Shown: positions 12,724 to 24,377, counted from the stretch's first letter. The stretch is 64,000 nt of DNA from Sapria himalayana (GCA_029783825.1 JAREIK010008142.1:1-64000); one strand, 5' to 3'. The notes: generated by a model not told the origin, from the sequence alone. Translations and numbers: made by a program.

Positions 12724-13380
12724 TGAGGTTGCTACTTGATGCTTGATGGTTGATGATTGTTAGATTGCGACATGCCGACTTCTACACTTTTATTACAATT
12801 ATGCTTTTCCTTATGAGTTATGCTTGATTCTGATTTTTGATTTCGATGTTTTGTACTTATTTTTAATTACATTGTATTTGGTTTAGTTTGGTCATTTGGC
12901 AATTGGCTTTGTGAGTGTGACTTTGTTATTTTTGTTAAATAAATTGTGTTTGTTTTATTTTTATTTTTTTTTTTAATAATTTCATTAAAAATTCTAAAAT
13001 ATAATTTAAATAAATTATAATCTAATTAGAACATAATTAAAACAAATAACATAAAAAAATAAACTTTATAACTTTTCAAATATTTACAATTAACAATTTA
13101 AATATTTTTAAACATTATCTAATTTATATTTTATAATTACCTAAATATTCTAAATAAAAAATAAAAAAAATTTAAATTTTTTTAAACCGTCTCGTACATG
13201 CCTGCCAGGCACGGCATAAAACCAGTCGTGCCAACCGGGCCATAACGATCCTTGCTTGAATAAATCGTTCAGGGCCAGGTATGGCACAGTTACTGTAGAT
13301 GTGCCTAGCCCAGCACGGTAGCACGGTGGGCCTAAAAAAACCATGTTGGGCCAGCCCAACATGACCCATTTGACAAATAT
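12724..13380 (+). mobile_element. 3' untranslated and terminal region of the hAT element
   Basis: AT-rich 3' flank of the transposase followed by a GC-rich block 13190-13375 with hAT subterminal words (GCCAGGCACGGC, GCCCAGCACGG, GGGCCAGCCCAACATG). It ends in CATTTGACAAATAT, the reverse complement of a TGTCAAAT-type hAT TIR. CACTA copy A terminal sequence resumes immediately after. Short open frames on the minus strand here are incidental. Confidence 0.7.
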
Positions 13381-13386
13381 ACTTTA

Positions 13387-13494
13387 GATTGGGAAAGGTT
13401 TTCTTGTTAATCCATTGCTATACCCACTTTAACTACAAAAAACTCCAATTAGCTAGGAAATTTTTACAAGCTATTTGTGATTTTTCTTTTAGTG
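13387..13494 (+). mobile_element. 3' terminus of CACTA copy A
   Basis: Aligns over its whole length with the reverse complement of copy C's terminus 18186-18293. Shared words include gattgggaa, gttaatccat, gctat and aattagctagg. The final TTTTTCTTTTAGTG corresponds to C's TTTTTTTGTAGTG. It ends exactly where the TCTA array begins. Confidence 0.8.
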
Positions 13495-14355
13495 ATCTCT
13501 ATCTATCTATCTATATATTTGTTTATATCTCTGTGTATGTATTTATCTATCTATCAATCTATATATTTGTGAATCAATTAATCTATCTATCGATCTATCC
13601 GAGTCTATCATTCTATCTATAAATATGTCTATCAAACTATCTATCATTTTGTATATCAATCTTTTTATCAATCTGTCTATCTATCTGTCTATATATTAGT
13701 CTATAAATATTTCTACCTAACTATCTTACTATGTCTCTATCTATCTATCTACTTATCTGTCTAAAAATTGTTTATCTATCTGTCTATCTATCTGCCTATC
13801 AATCAATCTATCTATCTATCTATTTGTCTATCTATCTGTCTATCTATCTGTCTATCTTTCTGGTCTATCTATTTGTCTATTTATCTATCAATCTTTCTGT
13901 TTATCTATTATTATGTCTCTCTATCTGTCAGTCTTTATATCTATCTATCTATCTATCTATTTGCCTATCAATCAATCTATCTATCTATCAGTCAATCTTT
14001 CTATTTGTCAATCAATCAATTTATCTATTTGTCTGTCTGTCTACCTATCTATCTATCTACTTGTATATATATATATCAATCAATCAATCTATCTATCTAT
14101 ATATCTATTTGTCTATCTATCTATCTTTTTATCTATATATCTATCTATTTATCAATCTATCTATCTATTTATCAATCTATCTATCTATATATCAATCTAT
14201 CTATCTAATTGTCTTTCTGTCTATCTATCTATTTGTCTCACTATCTGTCTATCTCTCTATCTCTCTATATGTATATATATCTTTCGATCTATCTGTCTAT
14301 CTACCTATTTGTCTATCGGCCTATCTATCTACCAATCTATTTGTCTATTTATATG

Positions 14356-14390
<35 letters not shown>

Positions 14391-15810
14391 ATATTTCTAT
14401 CTTTCTATTTGTCTATCTATCAATCTCAGTATCTACCTATCTATCTACCTCTCTATTTATTTGTATATTTATCTGTCTATCTATATGTATCTATCTTTCT
14501 ATCTATCAATCTATCTATCAACTATCTATCTGCCTATCAATCTTTATATCTATCTATCTATCAATATGTCTATCTATCTATCTATCAATATGTCTATCTA
14601 TCAATCTATCTAACTATCAATCACTTTTTCTATCAATCTATTTATCTGTCTGTCTATGTATTTGTCTATGTATCTGTCTATATATCTATATAGCTATATG
14701 CCTTTCAACCTATCTATATACTTGTCTATATATTTGTTTATCTATCTATCTGTCTAAATAACTAACTATCTATCTGTCTATCTATCTATCTATCTATATA
14801 TTTATCTAAATGGAAATCTATCAGTCTATCTATATGTTGATCTATCTAGCTATCTTTCTATGTTTCAATTTGTCTATCTATATATCTATATATCTTATAT
14901 ATCTATATATCTGTCTGTCTATCTATTTCTCTATCTAATATATATTTATATGTCTATTTATATGTTTTTCTATGTGTCTATCTACCTACCTACCTACCTA
15001 CCTACCTATCTGTTTGTCTATCTATCTTTCTATATATATATATATATATATATCTGATTATCTACCTATTTATCTATCAATCTCTCTATCAATCTACCTA
15101 TAAATCTATCAATCTTTATATTAATATTCCTATCATTGTGTCTATATATAAATCTATCAATCTTTATATCAATATTCCTATTATTATGTCTATCTATCTA
15201 TCAAACAATCTATCTATCTTTCTATCCATATGTCTACCTATCTATCTATGAATAAGTCTATCTTTTTATTTATCAATCTAACTTTCAATCTATCACTCGG
15301 TGTATCAATCTGTTTATAAATCTATCTATTTATTTGTCTTTTGTCTATCTATCTATCTATCTATCTCGCTCTCTATCTATCTATCTATCTATCTATTTGT
15401 CTATTTATCTATCTATTTATATGATTATCTATCTGTCTATCTCTTTGTCTATCTATATGTGTATCTATTTGTCTATCTATCTCTCTATCCAACTATCTAC
15501 CTAACTATTTATCAATATGTCTATCTATCTGTCTATCATTTTGTCTATTAATATTTTTATCAATCTACATATCAATCTATCAATCAATCAATCTATTTAT
15601 CTATCTGTTTATCTATTTATCTATCTGTATATCTATTTGTATCTATCTATCTTTCTTTCTTTATTTCTATCTATCTATATATCTTTCTATCTATATTTCT
15701 ATCTATTTGTCTATATATATATATATATATATATCTTTATATCTTTCAATCAATCTATCTATCTATTAATCTATCTATGTAAATATCTTTTGATCTATCA
15801 ATCTATCTAT
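13495..15810 (+). repeat. Degenerate (TCTA)n array 2, 2.3 kb
   Basis: Same TCTA-type units as array 1. It begins at the CACTA A terminus and ends at the truncated 3' end of CACTA B. It holds the longest stop-free array stretch of the window (13731-14693, 320 codons of Ser/Ile/Tyr/Leu), which is not a gene. (TA)n runs occur at ~15033-15052 and 15714-15734. Confidence 0.97.
15101..15196 (+). repeat. 48-bp direct duplication inside array 2
   Basis: taaatctatcaatctttata at 15101 recurs at 15149, and the following aatattcctat also recurs. The offset of 48 bp is 12 tetranucleotide units. Confidence 0.85.
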
Positions 15811-16110
15811 ATGGGATTTTCCCATCGCTAAAATAGAATAACGACGAATTATTGATGAAAATTATCTCAATCTAAAGTGCTCTTCATAAAATATTAACAA
15901 AAAAAATCCCTAGCAAATTTTTTAATGACAGAAATTCCGTAAATAATTATAATTTTTCCCTTGCTATTTTTGATTGTAAATAAGAATAGTAATTAATATT
16001 TTTCAATTGAAAATGTACAGAAAATTCTCTAGCTAAATTAGCTATGGAAAATTCCCTTCCAAATTTAATTCCAAAGCTATTTTCACAATTTTAATTTTGT
16101 ACAAAATATT
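15811..16110 (-). repeat. 3' subterminal repeat region of copy B
   Basis: Words such as cccatcgctaaaat, aaagtgctctt, aatccctagcaaa and ctagctaaattagctat match the subterminal region of copy C at 18230-18660. Depending on the alignment, the terminal ~50-230 bp including the TIR are missing. Confidence 0.7.
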
Positions 16111-16261
16111 TAATTACATATTTTTAAATTATTATATTAAATTAAATAAAAACATATACTATAAATATTATTTAAATTAACAAAAAGAAAAAGCAGTTCA
16201 TAAACTACTCTGATACAATAGTTACATAGCTAAAACAAAAATATAACATAGGTATATAATT

Positions 16262-16465
16262 ATTTTAAACTAAATCATCATCCTCATCATATGATGCATT
16301 AGTGATAGGTTCTCATGTGTGGATACTCTACTGGAACTCTGTGTGCTATCTATCTTGTCAAGGCTGCTAACTTTGACTCAATATAGGTCATCTCCTATTG
16401 TATTGAATTCTTCATTTTTTTTCATCTTATCATTCACTTCTTTCATTTTCTACATATACATCAAT
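16262..16465 (-). pseudogene. TNP1 C-terminal fragment, copy B
   Basis: On the minus strand this aligns with copy C at 21085-21260 (shared: aaatcatcctcat, ggctgctaactttgact vs gcagctaactatgactt, tcatcttatcattca). In C this follows the TNP1 conserved block. No clean reading frame remains. It lies between captured SDF2 sequence and the B subterminal repeats, so most of TNP1 was lost from B. Confidence 0.55.
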
Positions 16466-16691
16466 TCAAACTTAAATGATACGAAGGTTGGAAACTTATT
16501 AATTTAGCAAAATTATATATCTGACCATCACTTATATAGCATTTACCAATATACATGAAGAATTCTAATTCAGAGAATTATGTAGTTTTGCAACACATAT
16601 ATAGCATTTACCAATCATTGTGCAAGATTTTATCCATAAAACAAATATTGAATTTTCAAAAGACTATTTTAGAACATTGAAGAAATAAAAT

Positions 16692-16812
16692 AATTAACCA
16701 ATAGCTATTGGAATCATCACCAAGAGAGAATCCAATAACAGATTGATGACCACTACCAGAGCCATATGGCACATCGTGAGAATGAAGCCTGTATTTGGTC
16801 TTCTCGTACATT
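16692..16812 (-). pseudogene. SDF2: Captured exon of SDF2 (stromal cell-derived factor 2-like, MIR domain)
   Basis: The minus strand from 16805 reads YEKTKYRLHSHDVPYGSGSG, then HQSVIGFSLGDDSNSYW. This is the first MIR-repeat segment of plant SDF2, whose known form has HSHDVPYGSGSGQQSVTGF and DSNSYW. SDF2 is an ER-lumen protein of the Hsp40/BiP chaperone complex. About 40 codons are present, uninterrupted except for a stop at the 5' edge. There is no GT donor directly after the exon and the surroundings look intronic. The other SDF2 exons were not found. It lies inside CACTA copy B in the same strand sense, so I read it as a genomic gene fragment captured by the transposon, not a functional gene. 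Confidence 0.85.
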
Positions 16813-18140
16813 ACTCAGATGAAAATCTTTTAGTTTATTTAACTTGCATGATACTAGAATCAAACATCATATTTGATGCTCATGATGCATTTTAATTTTG
16901 AACAATAAGTTTCAGAAGATACTTAACAAAATTCAATTTATATAAAATATAGAGCTCATGAAATATTTTGGCTTCCAGTCCGACAAGGCTTCCCATTACT
17001 AATTCCATAAATTAGTTATATCTTTATGAATTTGCCTGTAGGGCGGGTGGATTCTATGTTTCTAACCTCAATTCCTTCCGAAGAAATGATTGATGTTGAT
17101 GCGAAGGATGGCCAATCCATGTCTAAGTTAACATACAAAAAATTGAAAACATCAAGAAGATTTTTGGGCTGCAACAGCATAAGCAGTATGATAGTGTCAA
17201 AGCAAAAAATATGGTCATCTCATGATAATGGCATATCAGGAACATGATGGCTGCACATTAAAGGTTTAGTGATCAATTTCATTCACTATTACTGGCCATC
17301 ATTGCTTAGGTTCCATCATTCTTAGTTGATTTTATCACCCTAATCATGAAAACAATGCATATAAGTGGAAAAGTTGTACCCTTCTACACCAGTTGAGTTT
17401 ATCACATAATACTTTAACCAACTGAGGAGGATGTTCATCATGCACAAATTAATGAAAAAGTGAACTGCAACAGCTGCTAAAAAATGTCATCATATCTGCT
17501 ACAAATATAGCAATAGCAATAGCTTCAAATATTATCACCTAAAAATGAAAAAAAAAACTATGGATGTCTTCCCTCATGAACACAAACTATGATGCATAGG
17601 TGCTGGTAGAATTATTGTGATCAAATGGGTAGCGGCACTATCTGACTAAGAAGGGAGTCAGTAGCTGAAAGGTAGTAATGGTGACACTAATAGTGGTGGC
17701 ATAGAAAATAAAAGCTAACACTAGGGCCTTTGCTGTTATTTTCTGCCGACTCTATGATGAGCCAAAACAACATATTCAAACCTTTCAATTATGCAAATGA
17801 TATGTCTACCTAATAAGGACTTATAATTTAACTAAGAAAACTAAAAAGAAGCAGCATTCTTCATGCATATTTTTGCCTAGTCATATTCATGATCACCAAA
17901 ACAACATAACCCCACCAGATATGAAATGCAAACCCCAACTTAACAAATCTGAAACAAATTATAGCATGATTTATGCTACACACTGGATACGCATAATGAA
18001 GCAACAAAAAATACCTCTTATTCCACTAAATGGCTTGCACTGCATTAACTGGTTAATCTTATAGTCTATGATTCCTTTTTCACTTGAACGAAAATAATTA
18101 GAGCTCATCTTCTTCCATGCCTTACTTTTGATTCTGATAT
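16813..18140. other. Non-repetitive interior of copy B, probably captured gene/intron DNA
   Basis: Moderate base composition, unlike the AT repeats. A plus-strand open frame of 73 codons at 17026-17247, preceded by a splice-acceptor-like tgcctgtag at 17031-17039, and one of 63 codons at 17873-18064 are present; I recognise neither product. This may be intron and exon DNA carried in with the SDF2 piece. Confidence 0.35.
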
Positions 18141-18185
18141 AATGGTGTGTTTAAAATATTTATATAAATGTTACATATATATAAA

Positions 18186-18660
18186 CACTACAAAAAAATC
18201 TCATATAACTAGGGATAATTCCCTAGCTAATTAGGCATTTTCAATCTCCAAACCGAACATAGCGATGGATTAACGATGGAACTGTTCCCAATTTAATGTG
18301 CTCTTCACTAAAATTTAGTGAGGAAAAGTGTCCCTTGTTAATAATTTAGCGATGGAAAAATCCCTAGCTAAAAAAAATAATTTTCGTAGCTAAATTAGCA
18401 AGCTAAATGAGAGTTTCTGTCGCTAAACAGATATAATGACGAAAGCTTTACCTAAATAAAGTGCTCGTCGCTAAATATTAGCGATGGAAAAAGTCCCTAG
18501 CAAAATAAATTTAGCGACAATAAAAATGCCTTGCTAAAATAATGCTATCCCTAATTAAATTAGCTAGGAAAAATTCTCAAGCTAATTTAGCAAGGGATTT
18601 TTCTCTTGCTAATTAAGTAAGGTAATTGTCCCTAGCTATTTTAATTTTAAAACTATTTTC
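18186..18660 (-). repeat. 3' TIR and subterminal repeats of copy C
   Basis: Repeated short words in both orientations: ccctagctaa, ttagcgatgga, gtgctcttcac / gtgctcgtcgc. This dense inverted-word structure near a CACTA end is where TNPA-type proteins bind in En/Spm. Confidence 0.8.
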
Positions 18661-19257
18661 AGAATTTCATTTATTTTATAATTTTTTAATTAAATAATTT
18701 AATATTATTATATAAAATTGTATAAAAATAGTAACTATAAATGATAATTTATAATTTTAAAAAAATCATTTAATAACTTATTCTAATATAATATTTTACA
18801 TAATTAAACCAAAAAAAATACCAAAATCTTATTACATCTTATTCATCAATGTATTTACCGACAGAGCATAAAGTATAATCTATCCATGCATTGACGTTGC
18901 TTTCTCTCCCTATGTTCATTCGATCGCCAACTTTCTACTGTGAAAATGTTGCCCGAGTCACGGTGCGTCATGTCTAGTAAAAAATCTTTTCGCTTATACA
19001 AGATTCGTATGTGGAATAATGTACTATATCTGTAAGAAATTTAAACCACTCAATCAAAGCAAAATAAATAAAAAAAGCTATGTTTTGATAAATATATAAT
19101 ACTATAGTATATATGTATGTATATACTAGCATTTCACTAGTACATATATTATTGCAATATAGGTACATATAAATTGTAGTATTATGTGTACATATATACT
19201 GAGTACATATATACTCAATATATATGTACATAAATACTATTATATTATACGTACGTA
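18661..19257. other. AT-rich interior of copy C, no gene seen
   Basis: AT-rich DNA to 18860, a short moderate-GC stretch 18860-18985 without a convincing frame, then AT-rich DNA with gtacatatatact-type repeats from 19060. Minus-strand open frames here are low-complexity. Confidence 0.4.
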
Positions 19258-19371
19258 TATACTGCATCTGTTGTTATTGCTACTATTGCTAATGCCGCTG
19301 CCACTGCCACCACTACTACCGCCGCTACCACCGTTGTCGCCTATACCACCACTACTGCCACTACACTATCA
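19258..19371. repeat. Imperfect trinucleotide tract (GCC/ACT/ACC)
   Basis: A run of gct, act, acc, gcc and cca triplets. On the minus strand one frame gives a Gly/Ser-rich stretch (for example GGSGGSSGGSGSG). It may derive from low-complexity coding sequence near the TNP1 3' end. Confidence 0.7.
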
Positions 19372-19379
19372 TTGCTGAT

Positions 19380-19535
19380 AATAAAAGTAGGGCGGGTGAT
19401 GATGCTCGACTGATGAACTTGAGATTGAGCGAGTTTTTGATGTGGGGGTGAGCTGCTTCTCCCAAAATAGTACCCGATATTCCTCCTGGACCAAAATTAC
19501 ACGACACTACATGAGCATCATCATCATCATCATTC
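19380..19535 (-). pseudogene. Possible last exon remnant of TNP1, copy C
   Basis: On the minus strand a moderate-GC stretch has an Asp run (DDDDDAH) and QKLAQSQVHQSS in overlapping frames, then the Gly/Ser tract. TNP1 C-termini are often Gln/Asp/Ser-rich and this is the right place downstream of the TNP1 core. No motif proves it. Confidence 0.25.
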
Positions 19536-19849
19536 TAAAACATAGTACAATTAAAACCAATTATTGCAGAACCTAGTGCAAAAAAACTTATTTACTCATA
19601 CGTTTGCTTTGTACCATGTGATAATTTCATATTAATACAATTAATAAGAATTTTAAGATCAACTTCTAGCTTCCTGGCTAGCCAAGACTAGAAATATCAT
19701 CATCTCACATCTTTAGGAAAAGTCTAAATCTATTGCTTTTATTACCTACATCAGTGAGCAAAGCATGATGATGACCAGACCAGTTTGAGCAATTATATAT
19801 TTAAAAGTGTGTGTGTATAAATGGGTGTGTATGTATGACAATATATACA

Positions 19850-20215
19850 TGTCTAAAAATAAATATATGCACCCACTTATGTATATACTCGGTATATACG
19901 TATGTATATAATATAGTATAAAAGTACGTATATACCAAGTATATACGTATGTATATACTACAGTATAAAGTATGTATATATCGAGTATATACATACGTAT
20001 ATACTATAGTATATACGAACATATATACTGAGTATATACATAAAAATATACTCAGTATATACGAACATATATACTGAATATATACGTACAAATATACTCG
20101 GTATATACGTACTTATATACTCAGTATATACGTAGATATATACTTAGTATTTACATACGTTTATACCAAGTATACATGTATGTACATATTGTAGTATTAT
20201 ATGTACGTATATATA
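19850..20215. repeat. Palindromic ~20-bp minisatellite, TACGTATATACTCAGTATA type
   Basis: About 15-18 imperfect copies of a self-complementary word built from gtatatact and agtatatac, alternating with cgta/tacg. Further copies lie at 19100-19265. Because each unit is nearly its own reverse complement, both strands carry the same word. Confidence 0.8.
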
Positions 20216-21095
20216 ATCACATAGCCTTAGATGACACACAGACTTGTACTTTACAAATACACATACCATCAAAGACAACAGAAGAAAATAATATAAGACT
20301 TAAAAAACATGCATATAGGTCTATCATGCATGGTCAGCATTTATAGTTCTTTTTCCTCTGGTACTCCACGCAAATAGAAAACATTGTTACACATGCTCAT
20401 GGAGCATAACATACTACATTTACAAACCAATAACCAATAACAAGTAGTCACAGGTCTCAACTACAATGATGCATATCTGCACAATATAAGAGTGTCAAGA
20501 CAAACCTGCATTTGCGTGGAATTAATTTTTTTGGTTCATCTCACAGCTTTAGAAGCTAATGTGTTGTTCCTAGTACCATGAAGGACCAACCAAGGCTTTT
20601 ACATACCTATAATAGGCTAAAACTCTACTCAAAAAATTTAGAGACACACCAACATATTCACATATATATATAAATAGTTATTATAGACATGAACAAACAA
20701 AAATTTTGATAGTCATACAACTTCAAAAAAAATCTAAAAGATTTCCAGCAATGATGTTTAGAGAGAAAGAGAGTGCAAAAAGAAAATGTTTTAGGAATAA
20801 TGAAGATAAGAGAAGCTAAACCTCCTTTTGATCAAGCAGAAATAGGTAAATATGGGACCAATGCATTGGAAGGACCGTGACAATGTCTAAATGTTTTGAA
20901 TCAGAATTTTTTCATTTGTCTTACATAATGTGTCATGCAAAGATTCATTATTAGATTAATTGGAAAAGCAAAGAATAAAACCAGAATAAAAAAATTAAAA
21001 CCTGTAAAAAAATCTCATCATGTTTTGCTACACATAGACAAGAATCAATGACAGTTCAAAAATAATTCTCATACGAAATCATCCTCATAATTAGT
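20216..21095. other. Non-repetitive interior of copy C, unassigned
   Basis: Moderately AT-rich DNA without a recognisable protein. A minus-strand word ACGCAAATGCAG|GTTTGTC near 20505 looks like an exon edge but no frame supports it. It may be intron or captured gene DNA. Confidence 0.35.
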
Positions 21096-21099
21096 AGGG

Positions 21100-23088
21100 A
21101 ATTTCTATAAGCCTCTCCTACTAGGTTTCATAGCTGGATCTCGAAATGTTATCTATTGCGTCAATGCAGCTAACTATGACTTTATATAGGATATCTATTG
21201 TTGCATTACATTCTTAATTTCTTTCATCTCATCATTCATTCTTTAATTTCTTACATTTCTTCCATCAAATAAATAATCTACTTCTCCTCCTCTTCTTTCA
21301 TTTCTTGCATTTCTTCCTTCAAATTAATATACTACTCATCCTTCTATTCTTTAATTACATTTATTTTTTCTTCAAATGAGATATCTGCTCTTCTTGTTTT
21401 TCATTACGGTCTTCATAACTATAATTCATTGATTTGTTTGCATTTCTTGTTGTTTAACCACCTCATCCACCATTGATGAGATAGATGAATTTGAAGTATG
21501 ACTGCTACAACAAAATGTCACTCCCTTCGAGCCGATGCCGTACACTCACTACTTCTTACGACCTCCTATGGTCTCCAAATAAATAGGATCATAGTCAATT
21601 GGTTGAAGATTCATGTAACCCTCGACTTGTTGATGAGCAGCTATCACACGTTCCTCCATTAGTTCTTGAGATAAAATAAAGAAAAATACTATTCTAGATA
21701 TACATAAAATAAAATAAATATTTTGCATTCAAAATAATTTTCAAAATGTAGTGTAGTATTATAAAATTTTATTAATATTACAAATTCTTATAGCAATCAT
21801 CTAAGACTTATTGTCAACAAACTGATCATCCACTTTCTTCACAAGCATCTTCCTGAAAATCTCATAAAAATTGGGATCTCGATTTAATTCTCTAGCTAGC
21901 ATATGTTTTTATTATGTCATAAAAAAACAATTGATCAAAAAATTTAACAAAATTAATAAAACCATGTAGAGATTTGATTTATTGGACTATTAGGACAACC
22001 ACTAGATATATAAATGTTTAAAATTTTAAAATTGTACCAAATCTTGACCGTGCTCAATACTTGACTTTGACTCTCCTATGTGTCGATAGATTTTTGTACC
22101 TAGTCTAGCTACGTCATTTTGTCGATTTTTGCTGGTAATATCTGATTTTTTCTTCACATCTAGCTCCTCCCAATACTTAAGCCATTTGGGCCAGTCGTCC
22201 TCGGATATAAAAACATGCATTTCTTTCATATTCTTCAATTTATGGATTAAATCAGAACACCATTGAGCAATTTTGATCTCCAATAATGACTTCATCTTTC
22301 CATCAAATTTGTGTGCCCATGTACACTGATTCTATATATAGAAATATCACAAAAAATTATATTAACAATAATAACATAATTATTTTCTACTTGAATACTA
22401 TCCAACATAATAGTTAAGTAATTAGATGCTTATTTTTCAATACTTATGTTTTGTTATATTTACCTGGAAGTCGTTAAAATAAGACTCTTTTGTCGATTCA
22501 GAAACTTTCTTCCAGAAGAATGCTTTAGAATCAACTATTTTTTTGAAGGACTTTGTAATTATAGTCGAACACTTGTGAGATGGAATAAAACTGTACAAAT
22601 AAATAAATAACATTGAAAATAAGCAAATCATAACAATATAAAAAAAACCATTGACAGCAACATCAAAATTTTTTTTTCAAGTCATATTTACATATTTCTT
22701 TTGCATCCCATCCACAATCACAATTACTAACTTTGCATTGACTGAAGAGGATGGCACAATATTTGATGATATCGTTGGTTTTGTAAATGGGGGAACTATC
22801 AGTGTAAAATGTGGTGTAGAAGATAGAGATAGATCAAAAGTGTGTGAAGGAAGCATAATGGTTGGTGGGCCTATATCTGATAATGGTGATAGTAGAGGTC
22901 TCAATGATGGTGATGGTGATAGAATGAAGATGGTGATAGAATGAAGATGGTGATTGAGATGTTGAAGTCAAGATATAGTGGGTATGAGATGGTACTAATT
23001 TTGCAACATGATGTAACATACTAGATGAATTTAGTTCATTTCTCCGTCCATGTCCACCTCCACCATGGCCACGTCCTTTAGGAACTAT
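21100..23088 (-). pseudogene. CACTA TNP1 (Plant transposase, Ptta/En/Spm, PF03004), copy C
   Basis: The best-preserved TNP1 here. Exon blocks on the minus strand are: N-terminus from 23088 with VPKGRGHGGGGHGRRNEL (start codon ATG changed to ATA) then a Ser/Thr/His-rich part with one frameshift; SHKCSTIITKSFKKIVDSK with FWKKVSEST (~22590-22465); NQCTWAHKFDGK, then a long block with DDWPKWLKYWEELDVKKK and ARLGTKIYRHIGESKSS (22340-22026); RDPNFYEIFRKMLVKKVD plus QFVDNKS (~21880-21800); EERVIAAHQQVE to YLETIGGRKK (~21665-21525); then a Glu/Lys/Met-rich coiled-coil-like tail to ~21100. The GKxxxH(x)GSxS-like core and ELFxxxHxKKxxxFVDxKS pattern are hallmarks of the family. The lost start, a frameshift and stops make it a pseudogene. 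It lies directly 3' of the TNP2 tail, as in other CACTA elements. Confidence 0.8.
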
Positions 23089-23228
23089 CTGCTGTACAAA
23101 ATAAAACATAGAACAAATAATAGAGATATGATGAACAAGCATGTATTTTAGAATAAAACTCACCGATAGATTTTAACAAAATATAGAAAGTCTTCGATAG
23201 TTTAATATTATAATAAAATTATAATAGT

Positions 23229-23660
23229 TTAATTATCAGCATCATTGTCTTCCTTCAATGCATCTTCTCATATTTCATCTGATTCCGATAGAAGTTCGAA
23301 CTAATCTTCAGATAGAAATTCATCATCTTCAATTTCTATTAGGACACCATTTGAGTTACATAAATTTTTTAGATCTTCATCTACATTCATAGACTCAATA
23401 TTATTTATGTCATCTTTTTGGAATGCCAGTGCAATATCTAAGTTTGCACTTCTTTGTTGAGATATTGGTACTTCAAAATTTGATCGAGCTTTGATTTTGC
23501 AAATCTCTCATCAATCACTCTTATCATGTGATAAAGTCGGATATGTATAATAATATACTTGAGCTACTTGACCTGCCATAATGAATAGCTCATATTGATT
23601 TTATGAAAGGGTATAACCCTTATTTGTATTATACCTTATATGAGCCTGACCAACGAACAC
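23229..23660 (-). pseudogene. CACTA TNP2 C-terminal tail (DUF4216-like end), copy C
   Basis: The minus strand reads QYELFIMAGQVAQVYYYTYP then SHDKSD, two TGA stops where Trp is expected, EICKIKARSNFEVP, then LAFQKDDINNIESMN and the acidic tail ending in NDADN at TAA 23231-23229. The AxQVxQVYY and DW patterns are those of the C-terminal end of CACTA TNP2 proteins. Only the last ~130 codons exist. Upstream, homology stops at the junction with the AT tandem repeat, as in copy A. The catalytic domain is absent. Confidence 0.75.
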
Positions 23661-24377
23661 TCTCATGATATGTGCTTAGATATTGTTGATATTATATCTT
23701 TTGTCATTAAATTTCAAGTTAGTGCAACAAATTAGTATGATCTCATATATAATTATATGTTAGTATACATATAGTAAATTTAGTTATAAATAGTTACATA
23801 TAGTTAAACATATAGTTATATATAGATATATGCATACAAGTAGTTATAAGTAGATATAGATAAATGTATACAAAGTTATAAACAATTAAATAGATTTACA
23901 TATATCTATACATATATGTATACATAATAAAAAATAAAGTTATATTTATTTATATATAAGTTTTTATAGTTATACAAATATTTATATATAGTTATACACA
24001 TATAGTTAAATATTATGTTGTATGTTTTTATAAATATAAATATAAATATAAATATAAATATAGTTACCTTTGATTATACATATAGTTACATGTATAGTTA
24101 AACTTATATTTATACATGTATGTATATATATTTTTTCATATAATTTCATATATTTATAGATATAGTTATATATAGATATGGATAAACTAAAATACATTTT
24201 TTATATTAATATTTAAAAATGTATATTAAAAATATGTTGTTAATTATATTTTTAAATATAGTTATGTATAAAGTTTTTATTGTTATACATATAGTAAGAT
24301 ATAATTAATTATAGTTATATGTTATTATACATATAATATATATAGTTATAAAAAATTAGATATCGTTAAACATTTAG

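Larger units (their letters stand above)
1..13494 (+). mobile_element. CACTA (En/Spm) element, copy A, 5' end outside window, interrupted by hAT/array/LINE DNA
   Basis: Three stretches align with two other CACTA copies in this window. Positions 1-2140 match the minus strand of 37.1-32.8 kb (copy B). Positions 2456-6149 match the minus strand of 27.6-21.6 kb (copy C). Positions 13387-13494 match the minus strand of the C terminus at 18186-18293 over the full ~108 bp, ending in a CACTA-type terminus (reverse complement CACTAAAAGAAAAATC). By comparison with B, the missing 5' TIR lies about 1.1 kb left of the window. Between 6150 and 13380 the element is broken by hAT-derived DNA. The sequence that in C lies between TNP1 and the 3' terminus (~3 kb) is also absent, so A is deleted as well as interrupted. 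It is a decayed, non-autonomous copy. Confidence 0.75.

Noticed and set aside
13731..14693. Longest open frame of the arrays, 320 codons of Ser/Ile/Tyr/Leu
   Set aside because: TCTA repeats encode Ser-Ile-Tyr-Leu in all three frames with no stop, so long frames are automatic. All plus-strand frames in 6596-15810 and minus-strand frames in 37881-48599 and 54800-64000 share this pattern, with two or three overlapping frames equally open. Not genes or membrane proteins.
17026..17247. 73-codon plus-strand open frame in copy B as a host gene exon
   Set aside because: A splice-acceptor-like site precedes it, but I recognise no protein and strand sense is opposite to the SDF2 exon; left as unassigned.
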